Below are positions 39,801-47,680 of a stretch of 64,000 nt of DNA, piece after piece. The position numbers and the translations under genes were made by a program. Numbering within the stretch: position 1 is the first letter of the stretch; every line of letters begins with the position of its first letter. The stretch is from Schistosoma mansoni (Eukaryota > Platyhelminthes > Trematoda > Strigeidida > Schistosomatidae): NCBI RefSeq assembly GCF_000237925.1, contig NC_031498.1, positions 8,246,717 through 8,310,716 on the forward strand, given 5' to 3'. The notes below the pieces were generated by a model. That model was not told the origin of the DNA. It did no database searches and worked only from the letters and a program-made list of their open reading frames with translations.

Positions 39801-41253
39801 GGACAATAGTGGCGAAGGTTGATTACTTTAAACTATTTGTACGGTGGCCCATTTAGTCGTTGCATGAAAATCCCAGCTAATACCTTTGTGGTGGAGAGTT
39901 CTCAGCAAAAGAGTGAAGATCAACGTTTAAAATGTAACCAAAATTGATCGGTACAGGGACCACCTTGTCCACTTTAATTTTTCGCTGGGACGTTATTTTT
40001 GAACGACCTTTGAGCGACACTAGCATGACTTAGAGGATGTCAACCTGCTTATCAGGGCTAAATGGGGGTCATAAATCAGTTTGAAGGATAAGAATTTACA
40101 ATTGATGGTTAGGGTTACGAATTAGATTTATGGTCTTCATCACGAACTGACATCAGTTAAAATGCCGAAACGCTATTTATACAAATGGGTGAATGAATTT
40201 AGCGCCAAAACTCAAGACCTGCTATCCTAAATCTGGTTGATTTGTCCATGAATTATAGTCTTGCGTAATTCGTGCACCATTCATTAGTTCTTTATCCCGT
40301 TAACCTTTAGTACCTAACATATATAACGTGGAAGGTACCTAAAGATTTCCTGAGTATCTGAAAAACACACCGCTCTTGTTCGTGAGAAATATCCAATAAG
40401 AGAAAGAGATGATCATATATGAACAGGAGAATTATAACATGAACTCACGAGCATCATAGCGATAGTAATCTGGTCCGCTGAGAGTTGGGTGACAAGTAAT
40501 ATCATGTGGCTTGGTTGAGAACTGAGCGGCGAAATGTGAATTTCCGCATAAACTTGGAGTAGATATTTTTAACAGATAGATACAGGATTCAGGTTCTTCA
40601 ACTGATAAAATATGAAACGTTCGTGAATCAGTACAGACAAACTGCACTTCTGCTAGCCGAGGCATATTTGTCAAGTCACATATACTTCCATTTGAATAAA
40701 ACTGGCTATGGTATTTGGGTTTCTGAATAGTGTATAAGGCAATGTATGGAGTGAGAGGAGTACCTCTGTAGAATTGTCCCAGTCGAATTCCGACTCAAAA
40801 ATCCCGAGTAAAGTTTTAGATGTTTCCTTAGATTCATCGTGATACTGAACAACATACTTTCGGAAACAAAACTCGTATGTCCACCAACCTTTTTTCTACA
40901 GACGTCAACTGTGAAAAATAAATATAGCACTAACCACTCTTAGACAATCAAACCCACTAAACATGGACAGCAGTGAATGTACGACGCTGCTAGACAATTG
41001 TGAAGTGGCGTTATTAGGTTCTGCACCACTGTCTGTACCCCATGAACAGGAGAACTTCTGACCAGACTTTGAAAATACATTAACTCCAGCATCATTCAAC
41101 TGAACAGATACAGGATAATACAAGAGATATTACCTTATCAAGAACCGCACGTTCCTCGATAAAAAGGTTGTATTTGGTGCTTTCTTTTGATAGTAATGGA
41201 GAGACAGAGATGGCGAAACAAAGTACATAATAAGCTAGGAAATACTTGCACAT
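23301..41253 (-). CDS. OS9: OS-9 family ER lectin (ERAD), 10 exons
   Basis: OS-9/Yos9 reads trimmed N-glycans on misfolded ER proteins and passes them to the HRD1-SEL1L ligase. Exons (5' to 3'): 41253-41134, 41099-40935, 40895-40764, 40722-40449, 38781-38717, 37473-37227, 28751-28696, 26728-26578, 24372-23729, 23375-23301; phases close to 642 codons plus stop (human about 667). Residues 1-20 form a signal peptide starting MCKYFLAYYV. The MRH domain spans about 60-198, with the double Trp (W99, W100), probable mannose ligands Q112, R161, E182 and Y188, and Cys 105, 154, 169, 186, 198. KYHSQFYSNGSICDL and PRLAEVQFVC match OS-9 well, as does HPTLSGPDYYRY after it. A basic stretch (KIRNNRRRRK, about 253-262) follows. 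The C-terminal exon RKKEEKRVRKLEQNY matches the OS-9 tail. The middle (330-600) is divergent. Introns 1-3 are only 34, 39 and 41 bp; intron 6 is 8475 bp. No HDEL-type signal. Confidence 0.92.
24863..24895. repeat. (TA)n microsatellite
   Basis: About 16 uninterrupted TA units in the OS-9 intron between exons 8 and 9 of the transcript. Confidence 0.95.
27957..28287 (-). mobile_element. Head-tail LINE derivative, 5'-truncated copy
   Basis: On the minus strand it carries the last part of the 29.1-33.1 kb LINE's 5' head (GTTGGAAAACCCTGATTCC to CACACAAATC) joined directly to that LINE's 3' tail (TGTGTGGCGCATATG, TTGTACCAATG and the TAAA-rich end). The EN-RT coding region is absent. Sits in OS-9 intron 7. 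Confidence 0.8.
29142..33075 (+). mobile_element. Near-intact APE-type non-LTR retrotransposon (RTE-like, single ORF)
   Basis: A 3.9-kb LINE inserted in OS-9 intron 6. It is flanked by a perfect duplication TAGTGTAAAACG (29131-29142 and 33076-33087; the first G may belong to the element). Layout: 5' head (29142-29586) with a strong hairpin, a short ATT-rich repeat (29655-29690), one EN-RT frame (29817-32867), a 3' UTR and a short TAAA-type repeat tail rather than poly(A), as in RTE-clade elements. GC content is well above the surrounding intron. The intact duplication and few lesions point to a recent insertion. Assignment to RTE rests on the single ORF, tail type and C-terminal region; the exact schistosome family was not resolved. 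Confidence 0.93.
29817..32867 (+). pseudogene. LINE EN-RT polyprotein, one frame with two TGA codons
   Basis: A single frame of 1017 codons from ATG 29817 to TAA 32867. N-terminal APE endonuclease: LASFNVRTL (Asn), LSETRI (Glu), SAYVPTD, LAGDLNAQVG (Asp, Asn) and ESDHALV (Asp-His), so the catalytic set is present. Reverse transcriptase: RYKSPGPDDLPPA, NYRGISLLPIASKLL, AGFRSGRGC, VVFLDIRAALDSLDR (motif A), SGVRQGCPISPFLF (motif B), LEYADDIVLL (motif C, YADD at 32025-32036) and SKCKVLL. The C-terminal region contains HRLRWLGHVLRM. Two in-frame TGA codons (30408-30410, after LGG; 32157-32159, after LLQD) split it into 197, about 582 and about 235 codons. No frameshift is seen. Each could arise by one transition from Arg or Trp. 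Confidence 0.92.
33088..33425. repeat. tRNA-headed hammerhead SINE, head-to-head copy 3 (worn)
   Basis: A minus-strand tRNA-like head (33134-33208; B box TGGATTCGAGTCC on the minus strand) and body are followed by a plus-strand tail from about 33338 (TTCCAGGTTTTCAATGGTGG, CCAACTATAAAA, CCTCCACAAATCCCC). Neither hammerhead core is recognisable. The neighbouring LINE inserted at its left edge. Confidence 0.65.
33432..33949 (-). mobile_element. Head-tail LINE derivative, about 518 bp copy
   Basis: On the minus strand: GCCTCCAAATACCCTGGTAC 5' end, the hairpin GGGAGA/TCTCCC, ACGAAAAGCGAATGTCC, AACCCTGATTCCAAAT, GCCCCTTAAGAAAACCACC, then at CACAAATC a switch to the LINE 3' tail (TGTGTGGCGCGTTTG, TTGTACCAATG, TTTAAATAAATA). 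It lacks all EN-RT sequence. No clear target duplication; older than the copy at 35.3 kb by divergence. Confidence 0.85.
34861..35125 (+). repeat. tRNA-headed hammerhead SINE, single plus copy
   Basis: A simple plus-oriented copy: GTTGAAGTTAGACATTAAC body end, tRNA-like head (34901-34973; A-box area TAGTCTAGAGGTTAAGCG, B box GAATTCGAGTCC), hammerhead region (34980-35037: GCACTGCTGAGGAATCCC, AGGACAAAAT, CAGTGC), and tail AGGTTTCCAGTGGTGG to ATCTCCACAA. GAAA has become AAAA and the cleavage triplet is ATT, so the ribozyme is dead. Confidence 0.78.
35255..35780 (+). mobile_element. Head-tail LINE derivative, complete 526-bp copy with target duplication
   Basis: Starts GCCCCTAAATGCCCTGGTAC, like the LINE at 29142, and follows its head for about 446 bp, including the GGGAGAG/CTCTCCC hairpin. 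After CACACAAATC it passes within about 10 bases to the LINE 3' tail (TTTGTGAGGCGCATATT, TTGTACCAATATTTATGTG) and ends in TAAA-type repeats. It is flanked by a perfect 12-bp duplication ACCATCAACAAC (35243-35254 and 35781-35792). The duplication shows it was inserted as this short unit, presumably using the LINE's machinery. An 85-codon frame in the head (from MWRIHLGELENPDSKPM at 35446) stays open in both this copy and the LINE. Confidence 0.92.
38940..39010 (-). repeat. tRNA-like SINE head, second family
   Basis: On the minus strand GAGCGGTGGCTTAATAGTC, CAAGTCGTTTGACTTTCAG and GGTCCAAGGTTCTAACTCC lie in the order of a tRNA D arm, anticodon arm and B box. Sequence differs from the hammerhead SINE head. 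The extent beyond the head is unclear; up to about 39200 could belong to it. Within an OS-9 intron. Confidence 0.4.
39458..39860 (+). mobile_element. Penelope-like element remnant (RT end and linker)
   Basis: The frame 39473-39856 reads PTIALAEKKPVYITLPF, SLFLKQRLKSVMNKTYYAA, TRSMLHRKS and CVYQIKCACG. The same string occurs at 42.7-43.6 kb, where it leads into a GIY-YIG endonuclease. This copy is a broken fossil and stops near the start of the endonuclease part. It lies in the OS-9 intron between exons 4 and 5. Confidence 0.72.
39980..40275. repeat. Dispersed repeat with terminal inverted repeats, copy 1
   Basis: Shares about 250 bp with 63003-63305 (GACCTTTGAG, CATCACGAACTGACATCAGT, AATGCCGAAAC, GCGCCAAAACTCAAGACC, ATGAATTATAGTCTT). 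Ends are weakly inverted (ACGTTATTTTTGAACGACC against the right end). No coding content. Confidence 0.6.
40723..41133 (-). other. OS-9 micro-intron cluster
   Basis: Three tiny introns separate the first four OS-9 exons: 41133-41100 (34 bp), 40934-40896 (39 bp) and 40763-40723 (41 bp). Each starts GT and ends AG. Removing them restores WWTYEFC, FDWDNSTE and KYHSQFYSNGS in the OS-9 order. Short 5' introns with much longer downstream ones are a known schistosome trait. Confidence 0.9.
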
Positions 41254-41293
41254 AGGTGCACGCAACGCAACAACGCAACTAACCAATCTACCC

Positions 41294-41308
41294 GCTAAAA
41301 TGACAAAG
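41294..41308 (-). promoter_or_regulatory. Candidate 3' splice site upstream of the OS-9 start
   Basis: On the minus strand CCTTTGTCATTTTAG ends 41 bases before the OS-9 ATG (41253-41251). The tail of a CR1-type LINE lies immediately upstream. The site could accept a spliced leader, as for some schistosome mRNAs, or end a 5' UTR intron. Sequence alone does not tell which. Confidence 0.35.
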
Positions 41309-41309
41309 G

Positions 41310-44300
41310 AATCAAGATCATTTCAGTTTCCGTTTGGTAAGGATTGGAGGCAAGGTGACCTGTGTCAGCCCTGACAATTATGGTCTCTCAGTTGACTCAA
41401 CTCTCTTTTGAAATCGTCGACAGATAGAGCTTCAATCACATGTTGAGTTAATAAGTTCCATTCGTCGAAGATTCGGTGGGGAAGTCAATAGTCCGCTGAC
41501 AAGTAATTTGTCCTGGGTTTGTGAACCATTTTTGATGTGTCCTCGTGAATTCTCCATTTAGGGAGATAAGAAATGTGATGGCATATCAGACGCAAATTTA
41601 CCACTAAATCATTAAAAAACTGTGATCACGTAGATTTAATTCAGTCAGTCGAGCATCATACGGGAGGTCGACTATTCAGAGAATCAGCTTAGTTGAAGTT
41701 CTTTGAACCTTTTCCAACAACTCACTGTCTTTTTTCAGGCAGAGGCTAGCTGCTTGTATGTAGTACTCGAGTTCAGGACGCACGAATACTGAATACAATG
41801 TATAAAATAACGTTTTAGTATAGACATGGATATAAGCCCTACGTATTGAACATAGGGTTCTGAAACCTTTGGCCGTTATTGCACGGCAGTGTGCGGTAGT
41901 TTATAAATCTTGGATTACGATGGCTTCTAAGCCATTGTGTGTCTGGACAACAAGTAGCTCAGTGTTATCGATCATGTATGTATCTGTGCCTTGATGACTA
42001 ATATGTATCACAGTGCACTTGTAAGTAATAATCGTCAACTGCCAAGTTCGAGACCATTCAGATCATTCCTTCAGGTCATTTTGAAGCACTAAGCTATCAC
42101 ATTTACTCACTGTCGCCCTCTATATCTTGACATCGTCAGCAAATAGCAAGACTGATGATGATGGGAGACGAGGAAGTTCATTTACATACAAGAGGAATAA
42201 CACTGGCCTCAAGACTGAACCCCAAGACACTCTGCTAAACACTTTCCCAGTTAGGCAATCTTTAGTTCACTCGCACTCTTTGTTGGCACCCAAATAGGAA
42301 GTCTTTTATCCACATTAATAGATTGCCTCCAACCCCGATATTAATTATATAACAGTCGGGTTTGAGGAACTTTGTCAAAAGCTTAACCGGAATCAATGTA
42401 GGCTATGTCTACAGATAACTTCTGATCTTTAAGAGTACACAAACTTTCACGGGCTACTAACAAGTTAGTGAGACAGGCACAATCTGTCTTAAAGTCAAGC
42501 TGCTTTTCAGAAAGAAACAGGTTTTCATGCGGTGCAGTGACTTTTAAGTACGAGTTTCTAAATACATTCTAAGCTGTTTCAGCGGGGGCTCTGACTCTAT
42601 TAACCAATCTGCTGAGGATGCCGAGTGTATAATACTTTGCATATTTACTTGCCAGAGGTTTGGTCTCGGTTGTGTTGACACACTCTCGTTAATTTCGATA
42701 ATGTAATGAGAAGACGAAGATTATCAGAACTATGTGATATATTAGCGCGATACATTTCGGACAATCTGATCACACATATACTTGTTAAGATCATTTATAT
42801 ATAAAAATAAAAGGTCAACTAGACTGGAAATAGGGGTAAGAATAGACAAGGATAATAATGATAAAATAATGTGAAAACAATTTGACACCTAATCACTCTG
42901 GATAATAAGCATATATTACCAGGGTAGGTTTAAAGAGAGAACAAACTGTTTTTGAATACACAAAGGGGGTTTGAATTTTCGTATGGCTAAGGCTTCAATA
43001 AACCTTAGTATACGCCCTTTTACACTTTTAAACAACACAACAAAAGCCGAGTTTAGATCAATCTTATGACCTGTTTGGATTATATGTTTAGCAATGGAGG
43101 ATGATGGATGTTTATCCTCTACTCTTATTGGGTCATTCGACTGTATTTGTTTTTGCAACCATTTTGGTACATGTTCACCCACCCTAGTTTTCAGATCACG
43201 ATTGCTCCTCCCTATGTATGTGTGACCACACACACATTTAAATTGGTAAACGCAGTGGGATGTGACACAATCGTTTTCATGTCGTCTAGGTTCTGAATGA
43301 AGCATGGACCTCGTTCTTTCTTTGATTATGACTTTCGCAGAACTATACGTTTTGTTGATAACAGATTTATGCCTTTGTTTCAATAAAAGACTATTTGAAT
43401 CACCTCTAAATGGTAAGGTGATGTAGACAGGCTTTTTCTCTACCAAGGCTACAGTAGGTCTCGCTGTGCCCTGAACTTTCCATCTATTGATAAATTTAGG
43501 TGGATAGCCATTCCCGATTAATGTTAACGTCTTCTCATTACATTATCGAAATTTATCAAAGGGACTAATTGCTTTAAACTCTCGTTATTGACAACTATAT
43601 AGAAATCAAAGATTAGAACTGCATGGTCACTTTTACCTAGGTGAAATGTATTGGAGGTTTGTCACGCCATCCTCATAATGGGTCGATATGAGATCTAGTA
43701 AGGACGATGGAGAATTCGGATAGTACCTAGTTGCTTCTTTCACATGTTGCACTAGGCCACATGTAGCAACCACATCAACCAGTCCCTGTTCTAATTTTCC
43801 GACAGTTTAGTACTAAGATCCTTCCAGTCTACCGTAGTTGCATAGAAGTTTCCTATGATTAAACACCAACCACTTTGTGACCAAGTATAGAGACCGTCTG
43901 GCAAGGCCTCATCAACCTCACAGTTTGAATTGTAGCAGACCAAACTAATCCGCAGCTCTTGTCCATTGCATTCACACGTCCCACTCTCATGAGAAACGTT
44001 ATCGATAATGGTAAATGAGGTAGTGTTCCTAATGAAAAGAGTTACTCCTCCTCTACGCTTCTGGATTCCATTGGCCATTGCCAATATGAAACATTCAAAA
44101 CCAAGTCCCCAACTGTCTACAGACTACATCACTTCAGTTTCTGTGACTGCGATTAAATCAGGCTCAGTAGAGTCTATCTGTACACCTAGCTCCGATCACT
44201 TGTTGAGCAAGTTACGAGCATTTGTGTAGCACATCCGGAGCTCACTTAAATGACTTCGTGCTGAACCTAGAGTGGCTTCGGCATCATCCCCTTTCAAAGC

Positions 44301-44900
44301 CCCACTGTCCGAAAATTTAAAATTTTTAGGTCCTTCTCGCCAGAATCTAATCTTAGTTTTAGTTCTTTTTCAGCTCCTCGTCTGTTCATACGGTCTTCAA
44401 GAGGCAGGTTCTCTCGAACCCCTTTAGTTTATGTCTATTTCGTAGTATTAAGTCTCTTTCGTTAGAAGATCTAAACAATAATTATAACGGCCTGGTCTGA
44501 TTCTGTTTCAAGTCCTTTTGGCTACCTAGTCTATAAACCTTTAGCAAGGTGACTGCAAGGATACTCTGAGGCATTAACTGGTTTAGTAGCTTACTTATCG
44601 AATCGTTGACATGCGCAAAAAGGATCCAAGGTTCTGAGCTTTTACTCTCCTTGACTCTATGAAAGATAACTAACATGTCACTACGATCAGTCTTTGATTT
44701 CTCGCATACTTTTGGGGGGACTGGCTTTTCCTTGGCAACATTAGGTCGCTTCTTACTCTTGGTGTGTACTCATTCACCAACTTTCACTTTTTGGACAGTC
44801 ACTTACAGCTTAAACTCAGTTTTCAAGTTTGGAACTCACTAAGGCTCTTTGTATTGTGGTGGACATATTCATATCTAACTTGTCACATGTCCGTCATAAG
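41310..44900 (-). mobile_element. CR1-type LINE fossil (SR1-like), split by a Penelope-like insertion
   Basis: On the minus strand, in order: ORF1-like piece (44676-44482; SILAVTLLKVYRLGSQKD), endonuclease start (CYTNARNLLNK, LIAVTETEV), endonuclease core (44084-43791; RRGGVTLFIRN, LIIGNFYATTVDW), TRYYPNSPSSLLDLISTHY, then the inserted element (42692-43577), then reverse transcriptase parts from about 42680 down (AFDKVPQTRLLY, LLFADDVKIW-like, then LRPELEYYIQAASLCLKKD and LLEKVQRTSTKLI). Many stops and shifts; part of the endonuclease-to-RT region is missing. The C-terminal blocks are typical of schistosome CR1-clade LINEs. Its 3' end touches the OS-9 first exon. Confidence 0.85.
42692..43577 (-). 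mobile_element. Penelope-like element fragment with GIY-YIG endonuclease
   Basis: Inserted in the CR1-type LINE with a perfect 10-bp duplication ACTCTCGTTA (42682-42691 and 43578-43587). The main frame (43446-42916) gives PTVALVEKKPVYITLPF, SVINKTYSSAKVIIKER, then a GIY-YIG nuclease: CVYQFKCVCGHTYIGRSNRD, LKTRVGEHVPKWL, SSIAKHIIQTGH. A 25-bp motif beginning ATTTCGATAATG occurs at 42692-42716 and inverted at 43528-43552, the kind of inverted end Penelope-like copies often carry. It is a 5'-truncated fossil; the nuclease frame itself looks whole. Confidence 0.87.
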
Positions 44901-44999
44901 GCCCACTTGGTTCCAAAACCATTAGCTGCCACCTCACGGTAGTAAGCTGTGGTGACCAACCAGCACCTAAAATCATGAGACAGATCTAAGGGATTTCAC

Positions 45000-46420
45000 G
45001 AAGCTGTGTTTATTTTCATCTACGTGCCATATGTGCATATAGACACTCTTCGCCGAGTTGATTGGCGTCAACAACAACTTAAACCAGATAACACAACTTC
45101 TAAGATGACCTAAAGTGCCTGTGAATCGGCCTTAATCGTTTGTTTGAAGCCAAATTATGGTGTTGTATGAACACTCTACTACTGAGTCTACAGGTTGCAC
45201 GGGAGTTCATCCATATGAAGTAATAAATGCACAAGATCTGGAATAAAGCCGTATGGTGCTTCACTAAGTATTGGTCTCAATGTGGGACATTTGTAATTCA
45301 TTCTTACTCCCTACTAGCAGCCTAATAGACTATCCTTGATCTAGTTTAGCAAAGGTAAAGCACTTCCGAAATTTCGACACATCAACAAAAGTCGATTATG
45401 CGGCATCTTATCAACCGTTTTGCTGAAATTATAATAAACGAAATCCAGTAATTTTCGATTATCAGAAGAACTTGTCAACCCCTCTCCTAATATTGGAGGT
45501 TTGTTGCACGCAGCGATACTCTTCTGAAATTATGCTGTTTCCTGATTTACAAGTTGTCTGTTTTCACTAAAGTCTTAATGGTCTTTACGGTTATTTTTTC
45601 AATATTTTAACCGCGCTACCGATGAGGCCGATGGGTCTGTGATCCTAAGGATGTTATTTTGTCATTGTCATGTGAGTTGGAGTGGTAAATGGACCTTTTT
45701 AGTTCTTCAGCAACTCACTCTCGCTGAGTGACAGCTTGAATATCATAATAAGAAAGGTAGCAGTATATATTGCACTTCATCTCAAGATTCTTAAACTTAT
45801 TGTTACGTCCCAATTCTGTCCTGATCTGTTTTCGAGGGATGGTCGATTGATACACTGGCAACTTGTGACCCGCAGGACTAGAAAATGGGATTCCGATTCA
45901 AGTTTCAAGAGTTCATTCCTGAATATATATTGCTCCAATAATAATTATGACAAATTCCAGAACAAATCCTCAGTTTTTTGGTTTCCAGGACAATATTTTC
46001 AGCATGTTGAACAAAACAGTGTAAAACCGAAAACGTTCAAGGTCGAACACACAAACAAATAAGTTCAGTGTTTGAGAATAACAAATATATCCTCAACCCA
46101 GTGAAAATAATTATGCTCACTATAACATTTAACAGCCAATCAAACACTTTGAGTCCTTCTAGTAATATATATCTCATTCAATCCTGTTGATTGTCTCCTA
46201 CCTAAAGAGTTTAGTCCTTTTAATACATCATTTTGGCTGGAATAACCATTGAATAACTGGTTAGGTGGCATTGCTTCCTGCCTCAGTCCTTTGTCTGGAG
46301 GACGTTCATTAGCAAAGGTCACCCAGAAGTTGCTGGCCATGACGTTTGCTTTTTGCAGGTGCATGACCTTTCTTAATTAGATCACAATTCTATAAGTTTG
46401 TTCCTGCTCTATAATTTACG
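45000..46420 (-). mobile_element. Second LINE fossil (CR1/Jockey-like RT pieces)
   Basis: On the minus strand 46364-46140 contains DVLKGLNSLGRRQSTGLNEI, like the start of a LINE reverse transcriptase. At 45455-45375 DFVYYNFSKTVDKMPHNRLL matches motif A (consensus FSKAFDxVPHxRLL). The spacing is larger than normal, suggesting an insertion near 45.7-46.1 kb. Heavily decayed. Confidence 0.6.
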
Positions 46421-47170
46421 TATGAAAACAGTCTCTTTGGATGCTTGATTACAGGTTGTGTTAACTGATTTTCATAAGTCCGTTGAGCTACATAGATTTT
46501 CCAGACACTTATTTCAGATTTACCCTGAACGTTTCATCACATTCTCTGAACATGACAAATGGAACGTTTCAGAACTCTTCTATCATCGTTAGATGACAGA
46601 TTTTCGATATTTCTTTTTTCGGTCTTCTGTGCACAGGTGCCCTCATCATCTACTATTTCTTAGGGGTCTACTATGATTGTCACGCTCATATAGAAAGCCG
46701 TGTCGATGACTAGATTCATTAAGCCCTAAAGATTTATCAGTTGCTCAGTGTCATCTATACTTTGATATTCATCGGCGGGAAGGTTTCTAGCCGCATTCAA
46801 CAACTTGATTGACTCGATCAAAAGAAATGCAAAGAAATCTGTAATGAAAAGTGATGAGCCGTGATAAGTAGGCGATTAAACATTTATCCTTTAAATCAGT
46901 GCAACAGTTCGTGACATTAGCTTCCAGTGTGACATGTGGACAATATTTTATTGCAGATGCAACACTTCATCCAATATAATATTAGTTCCTTTCCAGTGTG
47001 ACATTGCTTTTAGCCTCAGAGTAAAGCTTTAGCCAGCACAACATTGAGTATATATTTTCCATGTAATATTAAATCCGGTCAACATATTTCGCATTAATTG
47101 AGCGTGAGATTTTGTTCGTTATGACAGGTGTGAACTTTGCCTTGTGTTGCAATCATACCCTTTTTCGTAG

Positions 47171-47680
47171 TTGAGAGCATGAGTCAATTGAAGCTAGACC
47201 ACCATGGAAAACCTGGAATCACTGGACGGCCGTTTCGTCCTATTATGGGACTCCTCAGCAGTGCGCATCCACGAACCCGCGCTCGCGAGATTCGAACCCA
47301 GGACCTACCAGTCTCGCGCCAGAGCCCTTAACCGATAGACCACTGAGCTGGCATCCAATGGTGTTAATGTCTAACTTCAACTGATCCACGAAGTTGAGCA
47401 ACCATTCACCAATTGTCATCAGTGAGTTCCTATCTCACAACAGACGTGGTTAGCACTCCACTGGTCACTGCTTCTCACTAGGGCTCCTGGATGTACTTCC
47501 CGAAGTCACTAGTGAGCATATGATTATATTCGTGGATGCGCACTGCTGAGGATTCCCATAATAGGACGGAACGGCCGTCCAGTGTTTCCAGGTTTTCAAT
47601 GGTGGTCTAGCTTCAATTGACTCATGCTTTCAACTATAAAACATATTAAATCTCCACAAAATCCCTTCTGATAATTAACA
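47171..47680. repeat. tRNA-headed hammerhead SINE, head-to-head copy 4 (best preserved)
   Basis: A minus-strand unit (47171 to about 47530): tail, hammerhead, tRNA-like head (47274-47352; B box GGTTCGAATCTCG, A-box area GGTCTATCGGTTAAGGG on the minus strand) and body with GACCAGTGGAGT. A plus-strand unit follows (47531-47680): GTGGATGCGCACTG, hammerhead (CTGAGGA 47546-47552, triplet GTC 47577-47579), tail TTCAATGGTGGTCTAGC to TCTCCACAAAATCCC. In the plus ribozyme GAAA has become GGAA; the minus one is intact. Confidence 0.82.
47215..47270 (-). ncRNA. Type I hammerhead ribozyme with intact core
   Basis: Read on the minus strand: stem I CACTG paired with CAGTG, core CTGAGGA, stem II GTCC/GGAC with loop CATAATA, core GAAA, and a minimal stem III (C-GGCC-G) ending in the cleavage triplet GTC. 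Every conserved core position is as required. Cleavage is predicted between 47225 and 47224. The minimal stem III is the same design as in Sm-alpha hammerheads. It sits just downstream of the SINE's tRNA-like head. Confidence 0.8.
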
